Translations under genes and position numbers: made by a program
Assembly: GCA_900754525.1 (NCBI GenBank)
Contig: CAAEDE010000029.1
Coordinates: forward strand, 1 to 64,000
Direction of reading: 5' to 3'
DNA: 64,000 nucleotides
Source of the DNA: an uncultured Collinsella sp.
GTDB taxonomy: Bacteria; Actinomycetota; Coriobacteriia; Coriobacteriales; Coriobacteriaceae
Part shown: in pieces, positions 49,909 through 58,869 of the stretch
Layout: each line of letters starts with the position of its first letter
Numbering within the stretch: position 1 is the first letter of the stretch
The notes under the pieces: model-generated
The model's input: the letters and a program-made list of their open reading frames with translations, nothing else
Told to the model about the DNA's origin: nothing
Database searches by the model: none

Positions 49909-50826
49909 CTATTTTCCGAGCGGGGAGAATTCGTCGACGATGAGGTCGAGGCATTGTGGAAGCGCGCGGGCTCCAAAGACGCCCGAATTGCTGGAGATAA
50001 TCTCGCCATCGAACTGCATGCCCAGCGACGGAGTGCAGGTGATCTTGGCTTCCTTGGTCTGGATGATCTTGAACTGCGGGCGGCCGAGTACCTTGCCGGC
50101 GGGGTCGAGTGCGGCGGTGATCACAGTCGGTAGAAGCTGCACAGTTTTTACGGGTTCGATGACCGCAATGTCGACCATGCCATCGTTCATACGGCAATCG
50201 GGGAACAGGTTGATGTCGTTTTGGATGACCGAGGTGTTGCCGGCCATGCAGCAGATGCCGTCGAGCTCCTCGACAATGCCGTCATGCTCAATCGTAAAGT
50301 GCGCCACCGTGGGATTGGGCGTGGCGAGCGCGGAGAGGAAGTAGGCGATCTCGCCGATGTCGTTTTTGGTGGGGGCGGCCTTCATCATGATCTCGGCGTC
50401 GAAGCCCGAGCCGGCGATGATGATAAAGCCGTGGCGCTTCTCGTTGCCGTTCTCGTCGAGCCAAAAGAGCTCGCCCATGTCGACTTTGACCGTGCGACCG
50501 GCGCGGCAAGCCTTGGCAAGCGCCGCTGCCTCGGGGGCATTACCGATGTTGTTGAAGAACAGGCAGGCTGTGCCGGAGGGGAAGACGAGCGTGGGGACAC
50601 CGCATCCGCGCATCTGATCGAGCACGTTGGAGACGGTGCCGTCGCCGCCCGAAACGACCACGCGATCAAACTCGCGCACGTCTGCCACGGCGTCCTCGGG
50701 CTCCATGCCATCGCCGATAAAACGCATCACGACCTCGTCGCCGCCCTGCGCGAGGGCGTGCGTAAATGCGTAGATTTCATCTGAGCTGGGGCCCGATGCC
50801 GGGTTGTGGATGATAAGGCAGCGCAT
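49909..50826 (-). CDS. YegS/BmrU-like lipid kinase (diacylglycerol kinase family)
   Basis: A 305-residue cytosolic-face lipid kinase. The nucleotide motif VVVSGGDGTVSNVL is at about 58-71, FPSGTACLFFNNIG near 82 forms the second lobe entry, and IIIAGSGFDAEIMMKAA and GMQFDGEII mark the C-terminal beta domain. It phosphorylates diacylglycerol or a related lipid. Its stop is followed immediately by the strong binding site of the 30-residue membrane protein gene. Confidence 0.88.
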   Translation of the reverse strand: MRCLIIHNPASGPSSDEIYAFTHALAQGGDEVVMRFIGDGMEPEDAVADVREFDRVVVSGGDGTVSNVLDQMRGCGVPTLVFPSGTACLFFNNIGNAPEAAALAKACRAGRTVKVDMGELFWLDENGNEKRHGFIIIAGSGFDAEIMMKAAPTKNDIGEIAYFLSALATPNPTVAHFTIEHDGIVEELDGICCMAGNTSVIQNDINLFPDCRMNDGMVDIAVIEPVKTVQLLPTVITAALDPAGKVLGRPQFKIIQTKEAKITCTPSLGMQFDGEIISSNSGVFGARALPQCLDLIVDEFSPLGK

Positions 50827-50924
50827 ACTTACGTTCCCGTTCTGTGACTAACCGAGTATAGTTGTAAGGCAATGCCGATATCCTACCCGTGTTTTTCGGG
50901 CCTAACCTTATTCGATGGGTTGAT

Positions 50925-52058
50925 ATGTACATTTCCACACATCAGGCTCTACTCGACTTTTGCCAGCGCGCCCGTGAGTTCGACGCGATTGCCGTCGATA
51001 CCGAGTTTTTGCGTGAGCGCACGTTCCATCCGCGCCTATGCTTGGTTCAGATTGCCACCCCTGGCGAGAGCGTGGCGGTCGACCCTCTGGTGATCGACGA
51101 CCTTTCGCCGCTGGCCGAGCTTATGGCCGACGAGAGCGTGACCAAGGTCTTCCATGCGTGCTCGCAGGATATGGAGGTCATGCTCCATACCGTGGGCGTG
51201 CTGCCACGACCGATTTTTGACACGCAGGTCGCCGCCGCCTTTTTGGGCGAGCGCCAGCAGATTTCTTACGGTGCGCTCGTGCAGACGTTTTGCGGCGTTT
51301 CGTTGCCTAAGACCGAGTCGCTGACCGACTGGTCGCGCCGCCCGTTGACTGATAAGCAGATCGAGTACGCGATCGATGATGTCAAGTATCTGATCGTCGC
51401 CTATACCGAGATGATGAGCCGCCTGCGCGAGCTGGGCCGTGTGGATTGGGTGCTCGACGAGTTGCGTCCTCTGGCAGACGAGTCGCACTACCGCGCCGAC
51501 CGCCATGAGGCATTCCGCAAGGTCAAGCGCATCAACTCGTGCAGCCGCCATCAGCTGGGCATTGCGCGCGAGCTTGCCGCCTGGCGTGAGGACCGCGCCG
51601 AGCGGCGCAACATCCCGCGCAAGTGGGTCATGTCCGACGATACGCTGCTGGCGCTCGTCAAGCGCAATCCCGTGCGTGTTGAGGAGTTCCGTAGCATCCG
51701 CGGTACCGATCAGCTGGGGGAGCGCGACGTGGACGGCGCGCTCATGGCCATCAAGCGCGGTGCGAGCTGTCCGCACGATCGCCTGCCGCTCTTGGTGCGC
51801 GGACATCGTCAGATTTCGCCGGAGCTGGAGAGCGTGACTGACCTTATGTATGCGCTTATCCGCCTGGTTGCCGAGCGCTCTGGCGTTGCGACCTCGGTCA
51901 TTGCCTCGCGCGATGACCTGGCCGACTATATTGAGCATCCCGAGCAGAGCCGCCTGCGCGAAGGCTGGCGCTTTGAGCTTGTGGGCTCGCGCCTGGACGA
52001 TCTGCTTTCCGGCAATATGGGGTTGACGGTGAAGGACGGAAAAATCGAATTGCTGTAA
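50925..52058 (+). CDS. rnd: Ribonuclease D
   Basis: A 377-residue 3'-5' exoribonuclease for tRNA maturation. The DEDDy motifs are visible: AVDTEFLRE (Exo I), FHACSQDMEVML (Exo II) and YAIDDVKYL (Exo III, Tyr variant). An HRDC-like region (ELAAWREDRAERRNIPRKWVMSDDTLLAL) follows at about 215-250. ATG 50925 is chosen by the family N terminus; the binding site is weak. It diverges from the lipid kinase gene, with a TATAGT at about 50853. Confidence 0.9.
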   Translation: MYISTHQALLDFCQRAREFDAIAVDTEFLRERTFHPRLCLVQIATPGESVAVDPLVIDDLSPLAELMADESVTKVFHACSQDMEVMLHTVGVLPRPIFDTQVAAAFLGERQQISYGALVQTFCGVSLPKTESLTDWSRRPLTDKQIEYAIDDVKYLIVAYTEMMSRLRELGRVDWVLDELRPLADESHYRADRHEAFRKVKRINSCSRHQLGIARELAAWREDRAERRNIPRKWVMSDDTLLALVKRNPVRVEEFRSIRGTDQLGERDVDGALMAIKRGASCPHDRLPLLVRGHRQISPELESVTDLMYALIRLVAERSGVATSVIASRDDLADYIEHPEQSRLREGWRFELVGSRLDDLLSGNMGLTVKDGKIELL

Positions 52059-52122
52059 GGAAGCCTAGCCGTTTGAGTGGGTAAAATGCCTCCAACGTGT
52101 AACTCGATTCGGAGGAATTCGC

Positions 52123-52827
52123 ATGCCTTATTACTATGGATACGGCTTTGGCATCGACCCGCTGTACCTGCTGGTTGTTCTTGTCTGCACGGTGCTTGGC
52201 CTTGCCGCACAGAACTATATCAACTCGACGTACAAAACCTGGTCCAAGGTTCGCTCGGACGGCGATACGGGCGCCACGGTCGCTCGCCGCATGCTCGATG
52301 CCAACGGTTGTAACGCCGTGGGTATCAAGGGTGTCGCTGGCGAGCTCACCGACCATTACAACCCGCAGGACAACAACCTGTATCTGTCGGATGCTAACCG
52401 TTCGGGCGGGTCGGTCGCAAGCGTTGCCGTCGCCTGTCACGAGGCGGGCCACGCCGCCCAGCGTCAAAGCGGCTACGCCATGATGAAAGTGCGTACCGCC
52501 CTCGTGCCGGTTGTCAACTTTACCCAGAACACTTGGACCATCGTGTTACTCTTGGGCCTGTTTATGAACATTGCCGGGCTCACATCCCTCGCGTTGGTCT
52601 TCTTCTCGTTTAGTGTGTTGTTCCAGCTGGTTACGCTGCCGGTCGAGATTGATGCCAGCCGCCGCGCCGTGGCATATATTGAGCAGTCGGGCATGAGTTC
52701 CAAGCAGGTCAACGGTGCCAAGAAGGTGCTGACGGCCGCCGCGCTTACCTATGTTGCCGCTGCGCTCACCTCGATTATTCAGCTGCTCTATCTTATGGCT
52801 CGCTACAACAGAAACTCCAATCGATAA
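52123..52827 (+). CDS. Membrane zinc metallopeptidase (YugP family)
   Basis: A 234-residue membrane protein. The zinc motif is HEAGHA in VACHEAGHAAQRQSGY (about 107). One helix precedes it and two or three follow (NTWTIVLLLGLFMNIAGL, TSLALVFFSFSVLFQ), matching the neutral zinc metallopeptidase YugP/Zn_peptidase_2 family. Starts MPYYYGYGFGIDPLYLL, as family members do. GGAGG precedes the start. Substrate unknown. Confidence 0.87.
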   Translation: MPYYYGYGFGIDPLYLLVVLVCTVLGLAAQNYINSTYKTWSKVRSDGDTGATVARRMLDANGCNAVGIKGVAGELTDHYNPQDNNLYLSDANRSGGSVASVAVACHEAGHAAQRQSGYAMMKVRTALVPVVNFTQNTWTIVLLLGLFMNIAGLTSLALVFFSFSVLFQLVTLPVEIDASRRAVAYIEQSGMSSKQVNGAKKVLTAAALTYVAAALTSIIQLLYLMARYNRNSNR

Positions 52828-52942
52828 CAAATTGGGTCGCTGGGCGCCGCGGGGATTCGTGTCCCCGCGGCGCTGTACTATGTGTTGGACTTGAATTTGC
52901 GCAGGGCCGAAGCCCTTGTGCACGATGACGAAAGGAGGCTGC

Positions 52943-54394
52943 GTGGCAGGCTGGAATCTAACCGGCAATGCCGTTTCCGCCGAGTTTGACGGTTCGGATG
53001 AGCAGGAGCGCAAGGAGCTCAGCGTGAGCCAGGCGGTAGAAATCGCTGCCGGTGCGCTCGATGCCATTCCGCAGCTGAGTGTCCTGGGCGAGGTCACGGG
53101 TTTCCGTGGTCCCAACGCCCGAAGCGGCCACTGCTACTTCCAGATCAAGGACGACTCGGCGGCCGTCGACTGCATCATCTGGAAGGGCGCCTATCTCAAG
53201 CGCACGTTCGATCTGCGCGACGGCATGCAGGTGAGCTTTAAGGGCAGCTTCAATCTCTATAAGGCCACGGGCCGCATGAGCTTTGTCGCTCGCTCGTTTT
53301 CGCTGGCGGGGGAGGGTCTGCTGCGTCAACAAGTGGCGCAACTGGCCGAAAAGCTACGCCGCGAGGGCCTGATGGACGAAGCGCGCAAGCGCCGCATCCC
53401 GGTGTTCTGCTCCCGCGTGGCGGTCGTTACCTCGCTTTCGGGTGCCGTAATCGACGACGTCAAGCGCACATTGCGTCGTCGCAACCCGCTCGTCGAGCTC
53501 GTCTGCGTGGGCGCTAAGGTCCAAGGCGAGGGTGCGCCGGCCGAGCTCATTGAGGGTCTGCGCCGTGCCGCCACCATCACGCCGGCGCCCGACTGCATCT
53601 TGCTGGTGCGCGGCGGCGGCTCCTTCGAGGACCTCATGACCTTTAACGACGAGGAGCTTGCCCGTGCAGTGGCTGCCTGTCCCGTGCCCGTGGTGACCGG
53701 TATCGGCCATGAGCCCGATACCTCGATTTGCGACATGGTGAGCGACCGACGTGCCTCCACGCCCACGGCGGCGGCAGAATCGGTGGCGCCGGCTATGACG
53801 GAGTTGGCCGATGTGCTCGAGGCGCGCCATCAGCGTCTGGGTGCCGCGATGGCATCGATGATTGGGTCGGCCCAGGTCGACCTGGAGATGCTCGATCAGC
53901 GCGGTCGCCGTGCCTGGGATACCTATACGGCTCGCTTGGGCGATGCGCTCGATGCGGCTGCGTGCCGCCCGTGCCTCAACGACCCCACATTTATGGTCGA
54001 GCGTCGCGAATCGGAGCTTGCGCTGACTGCCGATCGCCTGTCCGGCGCCATAACGCGTTCGGTTGGGGCCTTCCGCTCCAACTTCGAGCACCTGCCCGAG
54101 CGCTTGGTCGCAAGCACCTCAGGGCTCGATGGCAAGCGCCATGCGCTCACGCTCGCAAGCTCCCGCCTGGAGCATCAGGGACGTTCGATGCTCAGCAAGC
54201 CCGCGTCCGACCTGGGCCGAGCTGCCGCGTCGCTCGATGCCCTGTCGCCGCTCAAGGTGCTTGCCCGCGGCTATTCCATCGCGTACAGCGATGATGGGGT
54301 AGCTATGAGCGCCAAGACCTTTAAGCCCGGCGACGCCATCCGCGTGCGCATGGCAGACGGCAACGTGGCAGCAACGGTCGATACGGTCGAGTAG
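52943..54394 (+). CDS. xseA: Exodeoxyribonuclease VII large subunit
   Basis: A 483-residue nuclease subunit that degrades single-stranded DNA. An N-terminal OB fold covers about 28-120 (LGEVTGFRGPNARSGHCYFQIKD), the catalytic domain has VAVVTSLSGAVIDDVKRTLRRRNP, LVRGGGSFEDLMTFNDEELARA and TGIGHEPDTSICDMVSDRRASTPTAAAE, then a long helical region and a C-terminal VLARGYSI segment. GTG 52943 follows AAAGGAGG. Forms an operon with xseB. Confidence 0.93.
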   Translation: MAGWNLTGNAVSAEFDGSDEQERKELSVSQAVEIAAGALDAIPQLSVLGEVTGFRGPNARSGHCYFQIKDDSAAVDCIIWKGAYLKRTFDLRDGMQVSFKGSFNLYKATGRMSFVARSFSLAGEGLLRQQVAQLAEKLRREGLMDEARKRRIPVFCSRVAVVTSLSGAVIDDVKRTLRRRNPLVELVCVGAKVQGEGAPAELIEGLRRAATITPAPDCILLVRGGGSFEDLMTFNDEELARAVAACPVPVVTGIGHEPDTSICDMVSDRRASTPTAAAESVAPAMTELADVLEARHQRLGAAMASMIGSAQVDLEMLDQRGRRAWDTYTARLGDALDAAACRPCLNDPTFMVERRESELALTADRLSGAITRSVGAFRSNFEHLPERLVASTSGLDGKRHALTLASSRLEHQGRSMLSKPASDLGRAAASLDALSPLKVLARGYSIAYSDDGVAMSAKTFKPGDAIRVRMADGNVAATVDTVE

Positions 54395-54436
54395 ACCGCG
54401 TTTCATAGCGATAAACCTTTAGGAAAGGAAACAGAT

Positions 54437-54703
54437 ATGGCAGAGAAGACCCCGGTTGAGCAGCTTACGTACAAGCAGGCCTCGCAGGAGCTGGAGCTCA
54501 TCATCCGCAGCTTGGAGTCTGGCGATATGGAGCTCGAGGAGTCGCTCGAGAGCTATACCCGCGGCGTCGAGCTCCTCAAGAGTCTGCGCACCCGCCTGTC
54601 CGATGCCGAGCAGAAGGTCTCGGTGCTCCTTAAGGACGTCGACGGCAACGACGTGCTCGCCGATGGCGAAGCCGCCAACACGGACGACAGCCTCTCGTTC
54701 TAA
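54437..54703 (+). CDS. xseB: Exodeoxyribonuclease VII small subunit
   Basis: An 88-residue helical protein. LTYKQASQELELIIRSLESGDMELEESLESYTRGVELLKSLRTRL is the standard XseB helical hairpin, with a short acidic tail. It packs around the XseA stalk. AGGAAAGGA precedes the start, 42 bases past xseA. Confidence 0.92.
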   Translation: MAEKTPVEQLTYKQASQELELIIRSLESGDMELEESLESYTRGVELLKSLRTRLSDAEQKVSVLLKDVDGNDVLADGEAANTDDSLSF

Positions 54704-54724
54704 CCATCTCACAGCCCACTTTGG

Positions 54725-54833
54725 GGTAGTCTTTTTGGGACGGGGCTTTTTTTGACTACCCTTTGGCACGGCTCGCCGAGCACTTGCGTTTGCGAAAAAG
54801 TAGTCAAAAAAGCCCCGTCCCAAAAAGACTACC
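54725..54833. repeat. Long inverted repeat between xseB and the HIT gene
   Basis: Arms of 36 and 34 bases (54725-54760 and 54800-54833) differ only by the length of one T-run and two end bases. Each arm begins and ends with GGTAGTC/GACTACC, so each is itself a dyad. The 39-base centre is not repeated. The arm core GGGACGGGGCTTTTTT could also act as terminator for xseB. Confidence 0.75.
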
Positions 54834-54858
54834 TTGGTCTGTAAGAAAGGAACCAGCC

Positions 54859-55194
54859 ATGTGTGATTGCATCTTCTGCAAAATTGCCAACCACGAGATC
54901 CCCTCGACCGTTGTCTATGAGGACGATCAGGTCATCGCCTTCGACGACCTCAACCCCCAGGCGCCGGTCCATACGCTCGTGATCCCCAAGAAGCACTACA
55001 GTGACATCGCCGACAACGTACCTGCCGAGACCATGGGCGCCATGGCTCACGCCATCCAGGAGGTCGCTAAGGCCAAGGGCTTGGAGGACGGTTTCCGCGT
55101 CATCTCCAACAAGGGCGTCAACGCCGGCCAGACCGTCATGCACTTCCACATGCACGTTCTCGGCGGCAAGAACCTGGGCGAGAACCTCATCTGA
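54859..55194 (+). CDS. HIT family nucleotide-binding protein
   Basis: A 111-residue histidine-triad protein of the HINT branch, hydrolysing AMP-linked phosphoramidates. CIFCKIANHEIPSTVVYEDD opens it and the triad is HFHMHVLGG. Full length. AGAAAGGAACC precedes the ATG. It lies just after the long inverted repeat. Confidence 0.92.
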   Translation: MCDCIFCKIANHEIPSTVVYEDDQVIAFDDLNPQAPVHTLVIPKKHYSDIADNVPAETMGAMAHAIQEVAKAKGLEDGFRVISNKGVNAGQTVMHFHMHVLGGKNLGENLI

Positions 55195-55235
55195 GGGCGC
55201 GTAGGCCGTCGACTTGGCTGCCTTTGGAGTAATCT

Positions 55236-56126
55236 ATGCAGCTTTCTCAACTCGAATACCTTCAAGCGGTAGCGAACTATGGCGGCGTGCGCAAAGCAGC
55301 TCGCGCCGTTCACGTGAGTCCGCAGGCCGTTTCGTCGGCAATAAAAAAGTTGGAATCTGAGTATCAGATTGTTTTGCTCGACCGATCGGCGGGGGAGGCT
55401 GTTTTGTCTCCGGCGGGCAGAGAATTTGCGCGTCGTGCACGCGTGATCCTGGCGCATGTCGACGATCTCAAAAAGTACGCTCAATCGGGGAATGGCGGCG
55501 TTTCGCCCGACGGCCATTTCCGTCTTTACGCCCCCTGTCTTCACGGGCGGGGGCGCCTTTTTTCCGAAAACTGGTACGACTCGTTTGAAAGCTCGCACCC
55601 TCAGATTCATCTTGATGTGTGGCATCAGCCAACGGCAACATGCTTTGAATCACTTATACTTGGAATTTCGGACGCGGCTATCTCGTTTGAGGAACCACGG
55701 GACAGTGTCCTTTCTTCAAAATATATGGGTGAAAAGGAGCTCAGGGTTCTTTCATGCCCAGCGGGTCATCAATCTGTGGGTGCTATGACCGTTCGTGAGT
55801 TGCTGGGCGGCAGGCTCGCTGTTCCCATTAATTTGTCACCCTGTCTCAATGCAATCAATCAATGTCCCGAAGCTCAGCTGGTTAATTTCCGCTTCCGCGA
55901 CATCGAATACGGAAACAGGGCGCAGGCTGAGTTTCTTCAAGCCGGGGGATTGATATTGAGTTTTTCTGGCTCTTCTCTCGCATCAGATGGATTGGAAGTG
56001 AGCGAGTGCTCCATTGAAGGCTCGCATGACGTAGCCTTGCCCATCTACTTTTGCTATCGACAAAACGCCTGGACCGATCGACACCAGACGGTATTTCTTC
56101 ACCTATTGCGTCATCTCGCTTCGTGA
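55236..56126 (+). CDS. LysR family transcriptional regulator
   Basis: A 296-residue regulator. Residues 1-60 are the winged helix (LSQLEYLQAVANYGGVRKAARAVHVSPQAVSSAIKKLE), followed by a linker and a periplasmic-binding-like effector domain. It is followed on the same strand by an MFS transporter and may control it. Codon use and base composition from about 55.5 kb to 57.4 kb are more AT-rich than the neighbours, suggesting the pair was acquired. Confidence 0.85.
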   Translation: MQLSQLEYLQAVANYGGVRKAARAVHVSPQAVSSAIKKLESEYQIVLLDRSAGEAVLSPAGREFARRARVILAHVDDLKKYAQSGNGGVSPDGHFRLYAPCLHGRGRLFSENWYDSFESSHPQIHLDVWHQPTATCFESLILGISDAAISFEEPRDSVLSSKYMGEKELRVLSCPAGHQSVGAMTVRELLGGRLAVPINLSPCLNAINQCPEAQLVNFRFRDIEYGNRAQAEFLQAGGLILSFSGSSLASDGLEVSECSIEGSHDVALPIYFCYRQNAWTDRHQTVFLHLLRHLAS

Positions 56127-56245
56127 GGCCATTTGGCCTCGTGGCGTCAAGTGAATGTTGACGCCTTGTAACACATGACTGACGGCTTTGCCCTCATGCT
56201 TTTCCAAGATTCCGATTTAGATTGTTGACTCTTGGAGGGCGGAGC

Positions 56246-57424
56246 ATGAAAAACCGTACGGTTTTGCTTTATATGACGTTCGTTTTTCTGTCGAACTTCA
56301 GCACCATTTTGTATTTTCTGACGGTTTACCTTGAATTCGTCGGATTCTCGATGGTGGCGATTTCTAGCATGATGATTGCATATCAAGTGAGCAAGTTCAT
56401 CCTTGAGGTTCCTACTGGTTATATTTCTGACAGGTTTGGACGAAAGACAAGCGGCCTCGTTGGCATTGTGGGAATGCTTGGATACTACGCCGCCCTACTC
56501 CTCGTCCGTTCTCCTCTGCTTTTAATCGGTGCGTTTGCTCTCAAAGGTTTTGCCGCTGCATGTGTGAGCGGATCCATAGAAGCGATTTACATTGACAGCG
56601 TCTCTCAGGACCAGCTCGTAAGACTTAATGTCGTTGAGCGATTTGTTTTCTATGCCTCTTATGCCATCTCCGCTTGCGTGGGCGGTTTCATTTCGTCTGT
56701 CGGTGCATATCTCATTGGTCTTTCGGCAGATATCATCGCAATGGTGTTGACGTTGGTTGTCGTTGTCTGCATTCCTGAGATGCGAAGAGGGGGCACTGCT
56801 GGGACACCTGAGCGTGGAATTAGCCCGAAGATGATCGGTGCCGCTATTGCGTGCAATGGCATTCTTCGTTCAGCGTTCATCATGGACTGTTCTCAGGCGT
56901 TTGCTTTTGTCGCCTTGGAAGACTTTTTCTCACTGCTGCTTGCGGGTCGCGGAATGAATGCCGTCGCTTCAGGCGTGACCATTGCGGTCCAGCTCCTTGC
57001 TTCCGCCTCCATAGGGTTTATTGTGCCCAGTGCGATTACTCGTGTCGACAAGGGCCGTTTTGCGCGTATATGCGGCATCATTCGCTTAGTATTGACAGCT
57101 TTGTTTTTGATTCCTCTTACTCCGGCTAATTTGCTGCCCGTGTTCTATGTGTTGCAGACGGTCGCTTACTCGTTATTTGCTCCAATTAAATACTCAATTT
57201 TTCAAAATGCTGCCGATTCTTCGATGCGCTGTTCATTGATTTCGGTTCAAAGCCAGATGGTGGCGGTGGGTGCTGTTCTTTTCTATCTGCTCAACGCTGT
57301 GTTGAGTAGCGTTGCGGGCATTCGAGTCGTATTGCTTGTTGCGCTCGGGATTTCTTCCCTGGTGTATATCCCCGCGCTATTTCGTCTTACAAGTCAAAGG
57401 CCATGCGTATTTAGGCACCGATAA
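56246..57424 (+). CDS. MFS transporter
   Basis: A 392-residue carrier with about twelve hydrophobic segments. The loop-2/3 signature is GYISDRFGRKTSGLVG (about 61-76). The N terminus MKNRTVLLYMTFVFLSNFSTILYFLTVYLEF is typical of drug- or metabolite-efflux MFS proteins found beside LysR genes. The start at 56246 follows GGAGGGCGGAG. Substrate unknown. Hairpins GAGGCC/GGCCTC and GGCGTCAA/TTGACGCC separate it from the LysR gene. Confidence 0.83.
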   Translation: MKNRTVLLYMTFVFLSNFSTILYFLTVYLEFVGFSMVAISSMMIAYQVSKFILEVPTGYISDRFGRKTSGLVGIVGMLGYYAALLLVRSPLLLIGAFALKGFAAACVSGSIEAIYIDSVSQDQLVRLNVVERFVFYASYAISACVGGFISSVGAYLIGLSADIIAMVLTLVVVVCIPEMRRGGTAGTPERGISPKMIGAAIACNGILRSAFIMDCSQAFAFVALEDFFSLLLAGRGMNAVASGVTIAVQLLASASIGFIVPSAITRVDKGRFARICGIIRLVLTALFLIPLTPANLLPVFYVLQTVAYSLFAPIKYSIFQNAADSSMRCSLISVQSQMVAVGAVLFYLLNAVLSSVAGIRVVLLVALGISSLVYIPALFRLTSQRPCVFRHR

Positions 57425-57439
57425 CTTATATATCAACGC

Positions 57440-57473
57440 AATAAACCCGAGCGCGAGGGCGTTTGGGTTTATT
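57440..57473 (+). terminator. Terminator after the MFS gene
   Basis: AATAAACCC pairs with GGGTTTATT around a GC-rich loop, followed by ATTG. Confidence 0.65.
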
Positions 57474-57526
57474 ATTGAAACGTATGTAACCTGGCGGCGC
57501 CACACCGCCTGTTAGTAGGGAGACAC

Positions 57527-58705
57527 ATGAACGTTCTGGTCGTCAACGCGGGATCTTCGACCCTTAAGTATCAGGTCATCGACACCAAGTCCCACAAGGT
57601 GTCCGCAAAGGGCTCCTGCGAGCGCGTCTGCTTTACCGGCGGTACCTTCACCCACGCCGCCAACGGTTCCAAGAAGGTGACCGAGAACATCGAGTTCCCC
57701 GACCACAAGGTCGCCATCGAGGTTGTCCTGAAAGACCTCGAGGCCAACGGCGTCAAGATCGATGGCATTGGCCATCGCATCGTTCAGGGTGGTTGGTACT
57801 TTGGCGATTCCTCCCTCGTCGACGAGGACGTTCTCGCTAAGATCCGTGAGGTCGCCCCGCTTGCCCCGCTCCATAACAACCCCGAGGCCAACGTTATCGA
57901 GTACTGCCTGGAGCAGTATCCCGACCTGCCCAACGTCACGGTCTACGACACCGCTTTCCACTTCAACATGCCCGAGGTCGCCAAGACTTACGCCCTGCCC
58001 AAGGATGTTTGCGACAAGCTGCACATCCGTAAGTACGGCGCCCACGGCACCAGCTACCGTTACATCTCCAAGAAGGTCGCAGAGATGACCAACGGCGAGG
58101 CCCGCAAGGTCGTCGTGTGCCATATCGGCTCCGGCGCTTCCCTGTGCGCCATCGAGGACGGCAAGTGCATGGACACCACCATGGGCTTGACGCCGCTCGA
58201 CGGTGTCATGATGGGCACCCGCTGCGGCTCCATCGACCCGGCTACCGTGTGCTACCTGCAGCGCGAGGGCGGCTACACCTTCGACGAGGTCGACGAGATG
58301 ATGAACAAGAAGTCCGGCCTTTTGGCTGTGACCGGCGGCAAGACCAACGACTGCCGCAACGTCGAGGAGCTCGCCGCCGCTGGTGACCCCGATGCTCAGC
58401 TTGCCTTCGACATGTTTGTCTACAAGATTGCCGCCAAGGCTGCCGAGATGGCTACTTCTATGTGCGGTATGGACACGCTGGTCTTCACCGCTGGCATCGG
58501 TGAGCACGCTCCGGCCGTTCGTGCCGGCGTCGCCGACCGTCTGGCCTTTATGGGCGTCAAGATGGATCATGCCCGCAACGCCCTGCGTGGTGACGGCGCT
58601 TGGTGCCTGTCCGCCAAGGATTCCAAGGTCAAGATTTTCGTCATCCCCACGGACGAGGAGTTCATGATCGCTTCCGACGTCGAGCGCATCGTCAACGGCA
58701 AGTAA
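57527..58705 (+). CDS. ackA: Acetate kinase paralogue 1 (divergent)
   Basis: A 392-residue ASKHA-fold kinase making ATP from acetyl phosphate. NAGSSTLKYQ opens the fold; GHRIVQGG, VYDTAFH, YGAHGTSYRY, CHIGSGAS, MGTRCGSIDP and FTAGIGEH are the family motifs in order. Against the usual acetate kinase it has HGTSY for HGTSH, CHIGSGAS for CHLGNGAS and GIGEH for GIGEN. The global length is normal and key His, Asp and Arg positions are kept. It could prefer another acyl phosphate. Followed by its own terminator. Confidence 0.88.
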   Translation: MNVLVVNAGSSTLKYQVIDTKSHKVSAKGSCERVCFTGGTFTHAANGSKKVTENIEFPDHKVAIEVVLKDLEANGVKIDGIGHRIVQGGWYFGDSSLVDEDVLAKIREVAPLAPLHNNPEANVIEYCLEQYPDLPNVTVYDTAFHFNMPEVAKTYALPKDVCDKLHIRKYGAHGTSYRYISKKVAEMTNGEARKVVVCHIGSGASLCAIEDGKCMDTTMGLTPLDGVMMGTRCGSIDPATVCYLQREGGYTFDEVDEMMNKKSGLLAVTGGKTNDCRNVEELAAAGDPDAQLAFDMFVYKIAAKAAEMATSMCGMDTLVFTAGIGEHAPAVRAGVADRLAFMGVKMDHARNALRGDGAWCLSAKDSKVKIFVIPTDEEFMIASDVERIVNGK

Positions 58706-58709
58706 TTGC

Positions 58710-58755
58710 AAGAGGGGAGGGGCTGGACGACCGAGCGCCGTTCGGCCCCTCTTGT
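58710..58755 (+). terminator. Terminator between the two ackA genes
   Basis: AGAGGGGAGGGGC and GCCCCTCTT arms flank a 21-base loop and run into TTGTGT. Confidence 0.65.
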
Positions 58756-58774
58756 GTGCTCGTTGGGCGATATG

Positions 58775-58803
58775 CTTGATAGCTATTTATCAAGTTGTGA
58801 TAA
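58775..58803. promoter_or_regulatory. Overlapping dyads upstream of ackA copy 2
   Basis: CTTGATA-GCTATT-TATCAAG (58775-58794) overlaps TTATCA-AGTTG-TGATAA (58787-58803), and AAGTT-GTGAT-AACTT lies across the second. An AT-rich -10-like ATTAAAAT follows. They look like operator sites in the promoter of the second acetate kinase gene. Confidence 0.5.
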
Positions 58804-58869
58804 CTTCTTATTAAAATGCGGCCGCCTTAAGGGGTCTGCGTCGACCTTATTGCACTGCAAAGGAGTCTC

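Noticed and set aside
58775..58794. FNR/CRP-type site upstream of the second ackA
   Set aside because: TTGAT and ATCAA half-sites are present but separated by eight bases instead of four, so the standard site is not met.
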